64,000 bases of DNA, taken from NCBI GenBank assembly GCA_025360015.1, contig JANYCZ010000068.1, positions 62,001 through 126,000 of the forward strand. Direction: 5' to 3'. The notes beneath the pieces are model-generated. The model made no database searches and was not told the DNA's origin. It was given only the letters and a program-made list of their open reading frames with translations. Below, piece by piece: positions 1 through 8,300 of this stretch. The position numbers were made by a program, and so were the translations under genes. Each line of letters starts with the position of its first letter. Position 1 is the first letter of the stretch. Source of the DNA: Verrucomicrobiota bacterium. GTDB taxonomy: Bacteria > Verrucomicrobiota > Verrucomicrobiia > Verrucomicrobiales > Verrucomicrobiaceae.

Positions 1-331
1 TGCGGACTGCGGCATCCTCCTGGATGTGAACAACATCTACGTCTCCTCGGAGAACCACGGCTTCGATCCCTTCGAATACCTCCGCGCTGTGCCGCATCAT
101 CGCGTCGGCCAGATACACATCGCTGGTCATACCCGGCTCGATCACGTCATCCTCGACACCCACGATCATCCTGTGCCAGATCCCGTCTGGGACCTCTACG
201 CTGAGGCCATCAAAAACTCCGGCAGCACCGCCACGCTTCTCGAATGGGATGACAAAATCCCCAGCTTTGATGAGGTCCATGCCGAAGCGCTCAAAGCCAA
301 CCGCTACCTTCATGAGCACACACACGCCTAG
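1..331 (+). CDS. bufB: BufB-type MNIO enzyme (DUF692), 3' part only
   Basis: The frame is open from the window edge (reading frame starts at base 2), so the true start lies upstream. The visible about 109 residues read ADCGILLDVNNIYVSS at once, followed by a HIAGH motif and a D-x-H-D-H cluster. This is the C-terminal half of the DUF692 TIM-barrel family. Family members (multinuclear non-haem iron oxidases, MNIO) modify cysteines of small precursor peptides such as bufferins, and Asp, Asn and His of these motifs bind iron in that family. The stop at 331 overlaps the next gene, which begins at 312, so the two are probably translationally coupled. A Cys-rich precursor lies downstream at 3545. 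The family is confident; the substrate is inferred from the neighbourhood. Confidence 0.9.
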   Translation, partial: ADCGILLDVNNIYVSSENHGFDPFEYLRAVPHHRVGQIHIAGHTRLDHVILDTHDHPVPDPVWDLYAEAIKNSGSTATLLEWDDKIPSFDEVHAEALKANRYLHEHTHA

Positions 332-1184
332 TCAGCTCCGCACCAACGCTGATCTGCGCCAGCTTCAGCGCGCCATGGCTGAGGCGCTCATGCAGCCGCT
401 CACCCGCCAGGACGGTATGCCCGCCAGCACCCAGGTTGATTTCATCGCGCCGAACGACCGCATGAGCGGTTTTGAGCGCCTCGAAATTTACGCCCGCCAG
501 TACTGGTTCCGCCTGCTTGACTGCCTCTACGACGACTATCCCGCGCTGCGTGTCTTTCTCGGCGAGCGCCGCTTTCACAAACTCTGCCGCGACTACCTCG
601 CGCAGCATCCCAGCACTTCCTGGACTTTGCGCAATCTCGGCTCGGCACTCCCCGCCTTCGTCACCGATCTTAAAGCTCGCGATGTTGCCCGCGTCGAGTG
701 GGCGCAGACGCTCGCCTTTGATGAAGCGCTGAAAAAGCCGCTGCGAATCGACGATCTGCTGGGTATGGATCCATCCACGCTGCATCTGGGTCTACAGCCC
801 TGCGTCGTGCTTTTACAGGTCGACCACGCTGTGGATCATTTCATCACCGCGATGAAAAAGGCCGATGCCGACGTGCGTGGTTCAGCCAGCCAAGCCATGT
901 CTGAGGCGCCCACCCGCGTGAGCATTACCAAGGCACCCAAATTAAAACGTGAATGCATACACCTGGCCGTCCATCGCCACGACAACACGCTCTACTTCAA
1001 GCGCCTCGCTCCAGAGTCTTTCGCCATGCTCGCTGCGTTGCGGGATGGACTCACGCTGGCGGATGCCATTGAACTCGCCCTCGCCCAAGCCAGCCCGGAC
1101 ACAGACTGGCCTGCGCAGATCCGTGACTGGTTCACCGAATTCTCCCAGCTCGGCTGGTTCACCAAATTTTCCCGCAAATCATGA
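312..1184 (+). CDS. bufC: BufC-type partner protein (DUF2063 N-terminal domain)
   Basis: A 290-residue protein. The start chosen is ATG 312 (MSTHTPSQLRT), inside the end of bufB; a longer in-frame extension to 249 would be read through bufB and looks spurious. Residues about 10-110 carry the DUF2063 pattern, including RLEIYARQYWFRLLDCLY, then FLGERRFHKLCRDYL and LGSALPAFV. In bufferin and HvfABC-type operons this protein pairs with the DUF692 oxidase and helps it bind the precursor peptide. The C-terminal half resembles the winged-helix-like end seen in such partners but is less conserved. The stop overlaps the doxX start as ATGA. No membrane segment or signal peptide is seen, so it should be cytoplasmic. 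Confidence 0.88.
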   Translation: MSTHTPSQLRTNADLRQLQRAMAEALMQPLTRQDGMPASTQVDFIAPNDRMSGFERLEIYARQYWFRLLDCLYDDYPALRVFLGERRFHKLCRDYLAQHPSTSWTLRNLGSALPAFVTDLKARDVARVEWAQTLAFDEALKKPLRIDDLLGMDPSTLHLGLQPCVVLLQVDHAVDHFITAMKKADADVRGSASQAMSEAPTRVSITKAPKLKRECIHLAVHRHDNTLYFKRLAPESFAMLAALRDGLTLADAIELALAQASPDTDWPAQIRDWFTEFSQLGWFTKFSRKS

Positions 1185-1639
1185 AACCCTGGACCTTCGC
1201 CAATAGCCTCCTCGACCGTGCCGCAGGCTATGTGCGTGATCCTTTCCTGCTCGGCATGCGGCTCTACTGGGGCTGGCAGTTTTTCCAGACTGGGAAGGGC
1301 AAACTCAGCGACATCAGCGTTCCCACTGCCTTCTTCACTGAACTCGGCATTCCCTTTCCACAGCTCAATGCCTACATGGCCGGTTGCACGGAGTGCTTTG
1401 GCGGCTTGCTGCTTCTCCTCGGACTCTTCTCGCGCGTCACCTGCATTCTCCTCATCTTCACCATGCTCGTCGCGTACGGCACCGCGCACCTTGACGTCGT
1501 TAAAACGATCTGGTCGGACGCCGACTCCTTTGTCTCTGCTCCCCCGTTTCTGTTTCTGCTCACCAGCGTGATCGTCTTCATCTTTGGCCCTGGCAAGTTT
1601 TCCATCGACGAACTCCTGCGGAGACGGAAGGCCGCCTGA
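1181..1639 (+). CDS. DoxX family membrane protein
   Basis: A 152-residue integral membrane protein whose ATG overlaps the bufC stop by 4 bases. Hydrophobic stretches lie at about residues 20-40, 65-85, 88-110 and 125-145. The motif GMRLYWGWQFFQTGKGKL near the N-terminus and the ECFGGLLLLLGLFSR helix are typical of DoxX. DoxX proteins are regular third or fourth members of bufferin/HvfABC operons, where they are thought to act in the membrane with the mature peptide or with redox handling; the reaction is not established. Cys at the CTECF motif may be functional. Only 4 bases separate it from the DUF255 gene, so it sits inside one operon. Confidence 0.88.
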   Translation: MKPWTFANSLLDRAAGYVRDPFLLGMRLYWGWQFFQTGKGKLSDISVPTAFFTELGIPFPQLNAYMAGCTECFGGLLLLLGLFSRVTCILLIFTMLVAYGTAHLDVVKTIWSDADSFVSAPPFLFLLTSVIVFIFGPGKFSIDELLRRRKAA

Positions 1640-1643
1640 TTTC

Positions 1644-3425
1644 ATGAAACGCGCCATTTTTGTGTGGGTGCTGCTGGCGGGCGTGGGCTTCACTGCCGAG
1701 AAGAAGCCCGCGCCAGCCATTCAATGGGTGGAGTGGAAGGATGACATCTTCACACGTGCCAAGGCGGAGAACCGCCTCGTGCTGCTCGATCTCGGTGCGG
1801 GCTGGTGCCACTGGTGCCATGTCATGGATGAGATCACCTACCAGGACACCGAGGTGGTGCGCCTGATCGGTGCCCGTTATCTCGCCGTGCGGGTGGATCA
1901 GGATCAGCGGCCCGATCTCTCGAACCGCTATGAGGACTATGGCTGGCCTGCGACCATCCTCTTTGCGCCGGATGGCAAGGAACTGGCCAAACGCAGCGGC
2001 TACCTGCCGCCCAAACCGATGGCCTCCATGCTCCAGGCCTTCATTGATGATCCCACCCCCGGCCCCTCGGTGAAGGAGGATGCTCCCGTCATCGCCGCCC
2101 AAGACGCCACGCTCGCCGCCGTGCAGCGTCTGGCCATGCGCGATGATTTGAACAATGCCTATGACCAGAAACACGGCGGCTGGGGTACGGTGCATCATTT
2201 CCTTAACTGGGACTCCATTCAGTTTTGTCTCGATGGCGCGGTGGCGGGCGATGTTGCGGCGGAGAAGATGGCACGGCAGACCCTCACCAATGGGCGCAAG
2301 CTCCTCGATCCCGTGTGGGGCGGTGTGTATCAGTACTCGACGGACGGTGACTGGGACCACCCGCATTTTGAAAAAATCATGCCCTTTCAGGCGGAGAATC
2401 TGCGCATTTTTGCGCGGGCGTATGCGCTGTGGCATGAGCCGGTGTGGCTGGAATCTGCGGAGGGCATTCGCCGCTACTTGAAGACATTCCTCACTAGCCC
2501 TGAAGGGGCTTTTTATACGAGTCAGGATGCCGATCTGGTGCAGGGAGAGCACTCCGGTGAATACTTCGGGCTTGATGATGCCGCACGCCGCAAGCTGGGT
2601 ATCCCACGCGTGGACAAGCATCTCTATGCACGCGAAAACGGCCTCGCTATCACCGGTCTGGCTGAACTCTATGCCGTGAACGCCGATCCTGCGGTACTCG
2701 CGGATGCGATGCGTGCCGCAGAATGGACCCTGCATCATCGTGCGTTGCCAGGCGGTGGCTTCCGACACGATGAAAAAGACAAGGCCGGGCCTTACCTCGC
2801 AGACAGTCTGGCCATGGCGCGTGCTTTCCTGCTCCTCCACGTCGTCACTGCTGACCGCCAATGGCTCATGCATGCAGAAGAAACAGCGGCCTTCATTGAG
2901 CGCAGCTTCAAGGATGTTGCGGGTTACAATACGGTCGCACCGGTGCTCGGAACACCCTTTCGTGCGAAGCCGCAGGTGGATGAGAACATCATGCTCGCCC
3001 GCTTCACAAACCTGCTGCATCAATACACCGGCAAGCCTGACGCTCGTGCGATGGCAGAGCATGCCATGCGCTTTCTCGTTTCGCCCGGCACCATAGCGAG
3101 CCGTGGCTTTGCCGTCGGCGGCATCCTCATCGCAGAGCGGGAGTTCACGCACGAACCGCAGCACATCACCATCGTCGGCGGCAAAGACGATGCTGCAGCG
3201 CGTGCCTTGTTTCGTACCGCGTTGCAAAGCCCCGCTGCCTTCAAACGCGTCGAGTGGTATGATGCACGCGAAGGCCCTCTGCCACGCCATGAGGTGGACT
3301 ATCCTGCGCTACCGCATGCGGCGGCCTTTTTCTGCACTGCTGGCCGCTGTTCCGCGCCCGTGAGCAGTGTGGCGGCATTGGCGAAAAAGCTGTGGCCTCG
3401 TGTCGCTGAAACCTCGGCCAAATGA
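1644..3425 (+). CDS. Secreted DUF255 thioredoxin-like protein (YyaL/SSP411 family)
   Basis: A 593-residue protein. ATG 1644 gives a signal peptide (MKRAIFVWVLLAGVGFTAE), while an in-frame extension into doxX lacks one. The N-terminal thioredoxin-like domain contains WCHWCHVM at about residues 53-60, the hallmark of the DUF255/SSP411 family. The rest (about 170-590) resembles the alpha/alpha barrel of N-acylglucosamine 2-epimerase-like proteins. Family members are usually cytoplasmic and 600-700 residues long, so the signal peptide is notable. It starts 4 bases after doxX and ends 119 bases before the bufferin precursor gene. I infer a redox or metal-handling role beside the peptide; no reaction is known. 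Confidence 0.85.
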   Translation: MKRAIFVWVLLAGVGFTAEKKPAPAIQWVEWKDDIFTRAKAENRLVLLDLGAGWCHWCHVMDEITYQDTEVVRLIGARYLAVRVDQDQRPDLSNRYEDYGWPATILFAPDGKELAKRSGYLPPKPMASMLQAFIDDPTPGPSVKEDAPVIAAQDATLAAVQRLAMRDDLNNAYDQKHGGWGTVHHFLNWDSIQFCLDGAVAGDVAAEKMARQTLTNGRKLLDPVWGGVYQYSTDGDWDHPHFEKIMPFQAENLRIFARAYALWHEPVWLESAEGIRRYLKTFLTSPEGAFYTSQDADLVQGEHSGEYFGLDDAARRKLGIPRVDKHLYARENGLAITGLAELYAVNADPAVLADAMRAAEWTLHHRALPGGGFRHDEKDKAGPYLADSLAMARAFLLLHVVTADRQWLMHAEETAAFIERSFKDVAGYNTVAPVLGTPFRAKPQVDENIMLARFTNLLHQYTGKPDARAMAEHAMRFLVSPGTIASRGFAVGGILIAEREFTHEPQHITIVGGKDDAAARALFRTALQSPAAFKRVEWYDAREGPLPRHEVDYPALPHAAAFFCTAGRCSAPVSSVAALAKKLWPRVAETSAK

Positions 3426-3453
3426 GCCTTTCGGAAAAAAGATACGTGCTCTT

Positions 3454-3507
3454 GGAATAAGTTCCGAATCTCACGCTCACACCTGCTGACGGTTGGTTAA
3501 ACCAACC
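3454..3507 (+). promoter_or_regulatory. Leader of the bufferin precursor gene with two inverted repeats
   Basis: Between the DUF255 stop and the precursor ATG (3545) lie a 12-base palindrome, GGAATAAGTTCC (3454-3465), and GGTTGGTTAAACCAACC (3491-3507), a 7-base stem with a 3-base loop ending 37 bases before the ATG. The first could be an operator or overlap an ECF-type -35 element, but I could not match a convincing -10. The second could be an mRNA hairpin that attenuates or stabilises the precursor transcript. Both repeats are seen directly; the roles are inference. Confidence 0.35.
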
Positions 3508-3544
3508 AGCAATCAGTCAACAATATCCAATACATCACACAATC

Positions 3545-3802
3545 ATGAGCACCAAGCACATCATCGCCGCCGCCGCCTTCACCGGTCTCCTTTCCGGCGC
3601 CTACGCCGCCCAAGCCACCAGCACCCAGAAGGCCGCCAACCCCGGCGTCTCCATCGAAAAGATGGCTGACAAAGGCCAGCACACCTGCAAGGGACACAAC
3701 GACTGCAAGGGACAGGGCGGTTGCAAGTCCGGCGATGCCGGCTGCAAAGGTAAAAACACCTGCAAAGGCAAAGGCGGCTGCAACACAATGCCGAAGAAGT
3801 AA
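3545..3802 (+). CDS. bufA2: Cys-rich bufferin-like precursor peptide (BufA2-like)
   Basis: An 85-residue protein with a signal peptide (residues 1-22, ending GAYAA), a Ser/Thr/Ala spacer and a Cys/Gly/Lys-rich tail. Cysteines fall at 48, 54, 60, 67, 73 and 79: two units of three Cys each spaced by six residues. Unit TCKGHNDCKGQGGC is repeated as GCKGKNTCKGKGGC. Periplasmic bufferin precursors of the BufA2 type have such CKG-x-GC repeats and are modified on Cys by BufB/BufC to bind copper. The matching bufB and bufC lie 2-3 kb upstream in the same orientation. No clear Shine-Dalgarno is seen. Family assignment comes from composition and context, as the peptide is too short for more. Confidence 0.82.
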   Translation: MSTKHIIAAAAFTGLLSGAYAAQATSTQKAANPGVSIEKMADKGQHTCKGHNDCKGQGGCKSGDAGCKGKNTCKGKGGCNTMPKK

Positions 3803-3903
3803 CTACAACGACTTTCCGCCGCCATACGCTCTCTGGCGCGTGGCTGCGGCCAGTCTTGCACAGCCGATCTTTTGCAGGTGCGAAATGATGATCGTCTGAG
3901 ATT

Positions 3904-4506
3904 ATGGAACTCACCTTCAATTACTTCATTGAACAGCCCCAAGCCCGCCCGATAGTCCGACGCGTGACAGTCAGCCAACCCAGCTTCGAGCAGATCGTGG
4001 ACGCCCACTACCAGGGCCTCTTTCGTTTTGCCATGAGCATGTGCCGGCGTGAGGCCACGGCGCAGGACCTCGTGCAGCAGACCTTTCTGCAATGGGCGAA
4101 AAAAGGGCACACGCTGCGTGACGCCGCGAGGGTGAAGACCTGGCTGTTCACCACGATCTACCGTGAATGGCTCGGCATCGCCCGCCGCGAGAAAAAATAC
4201 GAGGAGGTCGAATTCGAACCCGACCATCATGGTGCCACTACCCAGCACCAGGATGACGGCGAAAATCCACGCGTGGACAGCGCCACACTGCAAACCGCCC
4301 TCGCAGAACTCGAACCCAACTACCGCGCACCGTTGGTTCTTTTTTACCTCAAGGAGCTTTCCTACCGCGACATCGCCGAGACGTTGGGTGTCCCCATTGG
4401 CACCGTGATGTCACGCCTCTCCCGCGCCAAAGACAGCCTGCGCACCATTTTACGCCGCCTCGAAGATTCCACCAACTCCAACATCACTCCATTCCCAGCA
4501 TCGTGA
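3904..4506 (+). CDS. ECF-type RNA polymerase sigma factor
   Basis: A 200-residue protein. Region 2 spans about residues 25-90 (HYQGLFRFAMSMCRREATAQ and VKTWLFTTIYREWL). Region 4 spans about 135-190 (LAELEPNYRAPLVLFYLKEL, then SYRDIAETLGVPIGTVMSRL), the DNA-binding helix-turn-helix. There is no region 1.1 or 3, as expected for ECF factors. The start at 3904 gives a 20-residue N-terminal extension; an internal GTG (V22, base 3967) is a possible shorter start. The stop overlaps the GTG of the next gene (GTGA), the usual layout of a sigma/anti-sigma pair. Placed right after the bufferin precursor gene, it may control that locus; ECF control of bufferins is known for Caulobacter SigF. Its targets here are inferred. 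Confidence 0.92.
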   Translation: MELTFNYFIEQPQARPIVRRVTVSQPSFEQIVDAHYQGLFRFAMSMCRREATAQDLVQQTFLQWAKKGHTLRDAARVKTWLFTTIYREWLGIARREKKYEEVEFEPDHHGATTQHQDDGENPRVDSATLQTALAELEPNYRAPLVLFYLKELSYRDIAETLGVPIGTVMSRLSRAKDSLRTILRRLEDSTNSNITPFPAS

Positions 4507-5231
4507 ACCGCGAAGAAGCCAGACTCGAACTCGACGCCACAACGCTCCGCCCGCAGGATGCGTCGCCAGAGGCGCGTGCGATGGCGAATAGCGATCCCGC
4601 GTTGGGTGCATGGCTGACAAAGCGCACTGCGTTCGATGAGCAAGTCGCCGAGGCCTTTGCCGCATCCATACCTGCGGGGCTGCGGGAGAGCATTTTGCAA
4701 AATGCCCGACGGCCCGCCAGACGTTCCTTTCGCTGGATTCTGCCTGTGCTGGCGGCAGCCGCTGCTGTGGTGGTGCTTGGCTGGACGATGCTCTGGCCGG
4801 TGACCAACGGCATGCCCGGCTGGCAGGCTGAATCGCTCGCTGCCGTGACGAAAGTCCAGTACGGCATCTCCAGGGTGGATCACATGTCGCGCGATTTCGA
4901 AGCCATCAAAAAGATGCTCGCGGCTGATCAATCTCCGACACCGGTTCGCCTTCCTGGTACGGTGGGAACGATGCCCGTGCTGGCCTGCAAGCACATCCTG
5001 ATTGCCGGTCGTGCGGCATCCATCATCTGCTTTCAAATCAGGCCCGGCAAAGAGGCGCATCTCGTCGTGATGGACAACACCGGTCTCTCCGACCTGCCGC
5101 CGCAGCTTCAGCCTCAGTTTAAGAGCAGCAAAAACTGGAACATGGCGAGTTGGAGTGATGGCAGCCAAACTTTCCTCCTCGCCACGACGGCTGATGAAGC
5201 GGTGCTGAAGAGGTTGTTTGGGCTGGTGTGA
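4503..5231 (+). CDS. Anti-sigma-like single-pass membrane protein
   Basis: A 242-residue protein starting at GTG 4503, overlapping the sigma factor stop by 4 bases. The first about 75 residues are charged and cytoplasmic, as in anti-sigma domains. A single membrane helix follows at about 77-98 (ILPVLAAAAAVVVLGWTML), then a 140-residue extracytoplasmic domain. That domain has two Cys (162 in LACKH, 176 in IICFQ) and His164 and His186, which could sense metal or redox state. It does not look like the multi-pass NrsF/DUF1109 anti-sigma of Caulobacter bufferin loci. No ZAS zinc motif (HxxxCxxC) is seen in the cytoplasmic part. The anti-sigma role is inferred from overlap and topology. Confidence 0.7.
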   Translation: MNREEARLELDATTLRPQDASPEARAMANSDPALGAWLTKRTAFDEQVAEAFAASIPAGLRESILQNARRPARRSFRWILPVLAAAAAVVVLGWTMLWPVTNGMPGWQAESLAAVTKVQYGISRVDHMSRDFEAIKKMLAADQSPTPVRLPGTVGTMPVLACKHILIAGRAASIICFQIRPGKEAHLVVMDNTGLSDLPPQLQPQFKSSKNWNMASWSDGSQTFLLATTADEAVLKRLFGLV

Positions 5232-5320
5232 ACTTCAGAGATTTAGGCTGGGAGGCAAACGATAAAAGAAATCGTTTAGTTCCATTTCTTATTTGTCATG
5301 GTGGCGCTACCTTGACAGCC

Positions 5321-8300
5321 ATGAATCGTCTTATCGTCCCCCTGCTGCTCATTACGAGCATTGCCTCGGCCACCATCTACGACGTGGGCCCGGGCTACAC
5401 AAAGACTCGCCTGCGGGATGTGGTGTGGGATCAACTGCAGCCTGGGGACATCGTCAACATTCATACCACGCCCGGGGGCTATCACGAGACCATCGCCATC
5501 ACTCAGAGCGGTACAGCGGCGCAGCGCATCGTTGTACGCGGCATTCCAGATGCGCAGGGGAACCTGCCGGTCATCGATGGCTCGGGCGCCGTCGTTGATC
5601 CGAACATTCATCTCTACTATTCGAGCCTCATTGGACTGGGGGCCATCATCATCTCGCTCAACAACCACACCAGCTACGGGGTCTCGCCTTCCTACATCGA
5701 CATCGAGTCGCTCGAGGTGAAGAATGCAAAAATGGGGAATACCTACAGCAATGGCGGCACCACCTTCACCTATTCCAAGTTTACGACCGGCATTTACATC
5801 GAGCATTCTCATTTCATGGCCATCCGTGGCTGCAACCTCCACCATAACGGGCTCGGACTGTTCGCGAACTCCAAGTATGGCACGCTCGGCACGTCCACGC
5901 AGAACATCCTCGTGGAGCACAATTGGATTCATGAGAACGGCAATGTCGGCAGTTCCAGTGAACACGGCAGCTACATTGAGTCTGTGGGGGCCATCTATCA
6001 ATACAACACCATCGGCCCGCAGCTCTCGGGGGCTTTTGCCACAGGCATCAAGGATCGTTCATCGGGCTGTGTGATTCGCTACAACACCTTTATCAACAGC
6101 GGTGGCAGCAATAGCAATGGCTACATCGTCATGCTCGTGGATCCAGCCTATCCGCTGGGGTATTCGCGACCCGATTACCGCCAAACCTTCATGTATGGCA
6201 ACACCTTCACCAATCCGGGAGCGACGCCTCTGATCCTGTATGGGGGTGACCAGACGAACTACTCGCACTACCGGCAGGGAACGCTCTACTTTTACCATAA
6301 CACGGTCGTTACCGTCGCTGACAGCACCCCCTACAATTTCTCCGCCATCATTGATCTGCCGACGAAGGCCTCCAGTGGGGGCGCACCCATTACTGAAATC
6401 ATTGATGCGCGAAACAACATCTTTGCTTCTCTGCCGCTCACGCCGGGAGGTACCGGCGCGAAGATCTATTTGATGGAGACGGACACGCCAGGCACCCTGA
6501 ATCTTGGCACCAACTGGTGCAGCCCCAATACGCTCCTTTCCACCTCAACGCCTGCCTCCGTTACGGGCACAGCAAACCTCATTTATGGCGCTGCGGGTGG
6601 AACGAACAATCCCGCCTTCCTCAATGCCAGCATGCTTGACTATCGGCTGGCCACAGGTGCGCGTAGCATTGATGTTGCGGGTTCGCTCTCACCTGCTGTG
6701 ACCAGCAACACGCTCGGCGGAGATTTCACCCCCACGGAGGAAATCGCGTCCGCACAGTCGTCAGTTGCTCGCGTCACCCTAGGAGCCGCACCTGATCTCG
6801 GAGCCTTTGAAAGTGATGGCTCCACGGCTGCTGCGGCCGCCGGTGCGATTGGCTTTGCCTACAGCACGTATGGGCAGGTGTACTATGAGAACAGCGGCGC
6901 CATCACCTTCACGGTCAGCCGGCTCGGCGGCAGCGCGGGTGCCGTCGATATCGATTACACAAGCCTGGATGAATCTGCGACGGCTGCGAGCGCCGATTAC
7001 ACCGCTGCCAGCGGCACGCTGCATTGGGCTGCAGGCGATTCAGCGCCGAAGTCTTTCACCGTCACGATCTTGCCTGATTCGATCACCGAAGCTGCGGAAA
7101 CTTTTGGGGTTCGACTCAGCAATCCGACGAACGGAGCGCTGCTCGGTGCCAGCACCTACATTCAAAATCAGGTCCGCGATGGCAGCAGCGGCGGTGGGGG
7201 CAACCCCACCGGCGGTGCGCTGGCCTTCGGTACGACGGCCTTTGTCGTAAGTGAGGGGGCCGGAGCCGCGGTCATCACTGTCAATCGTACGGGCAGTACC
7301 ACGGGTGCCGTTTCCGTCCACTACGCCACCAGCAACGGCACGGCCTCCGCTGCTGACTACACCAGCACCAGTGGCACACTGAACTGGGCTGCGGGTGACA
7401 GCACCGTGCAGAGCTTCACTGTCACCATCAATGACGACGCCCTTGCTGAGATCAATGAGACCATCGTGCTTTCGCTCACCTCCCCCGCTGGCGGCGCATC
7501 GCTCGGCAATCCTGTGACGGCGACGCTTACCATCAACGACAATGATCACACGCCGGCCCCCCCGCAGGAGCTCATCTATGCCGTGGGAGCGACGAGTGGA
7601 TCACTCATTGCCTTTTACAGCAATGCTCCTCAGTCACCACTCATCAGCGTCCCCATCACGGGACTGCCCGCGAACGAAATCGTGCGCGGCATCGACTTCG
7701 ATCCTTTTTCAGGGAAGCTCTACGCGGTCGTCATCAATTTTGGTCTGCCTGTTACGGCGAACCATCTCTATGTGATTGATCCGCTCACGGGCGTCGCCAC
7801 CATCGTCAATGCCACGTCGTTCACGCCTCTCGTCGTGCATCCGTCCATCGATCTCGGATTCAATCCCGTGACTGGAGATTTGAACATCGCCGTAGGCACG
7901 GGGCAGCAAAACATGCGGCTCAATCCTATCACTGGAAACGTCATTGCTAGCGACACGCCATTTGCGTTCGCGGCGGGAGATCCCAACGCAGGAGCGACAC
8001 CGAGCATCGTGGGCGCTGACTTCCAGCTCTTGAACAACGGTACCGCTACGTACTACGGCATTGATCAAACGCTCGATATTCTCGTGCGTGTTGGCAGCGT
8101 CGGGGGCACACCGAATGCGGCGACGACAGGCCAGCTCACTACCCTGGGTCCGCTCGGCGTCGATACCTCTGGCGTTACCGGTCTGGATTTTTCTCGCACC
8201 AGCGGTGGTGCCTTCGCCTGCTTGGGCGGCCCAGGTGCCACCACCGGCGATCTCTACTACCTCGACACCACCACCGGCGCAGCGACGCTCATCGGCCAGA

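Noticed and set aside
1578-3290. 570-codon antisense open frame opposite the DUF255 gene
   Set aside because: GC-rich third positions create long open frames on the other strand. The + strand product has a signal peptide and clear motifs; the antisense one has none.
4205-4225. GGTCGAATTCGAACC-like sequence resembling a tRNA T-loop
   Set aside because: It lies in the sigma factor coding sequence and no cloverleaf can be built around it.
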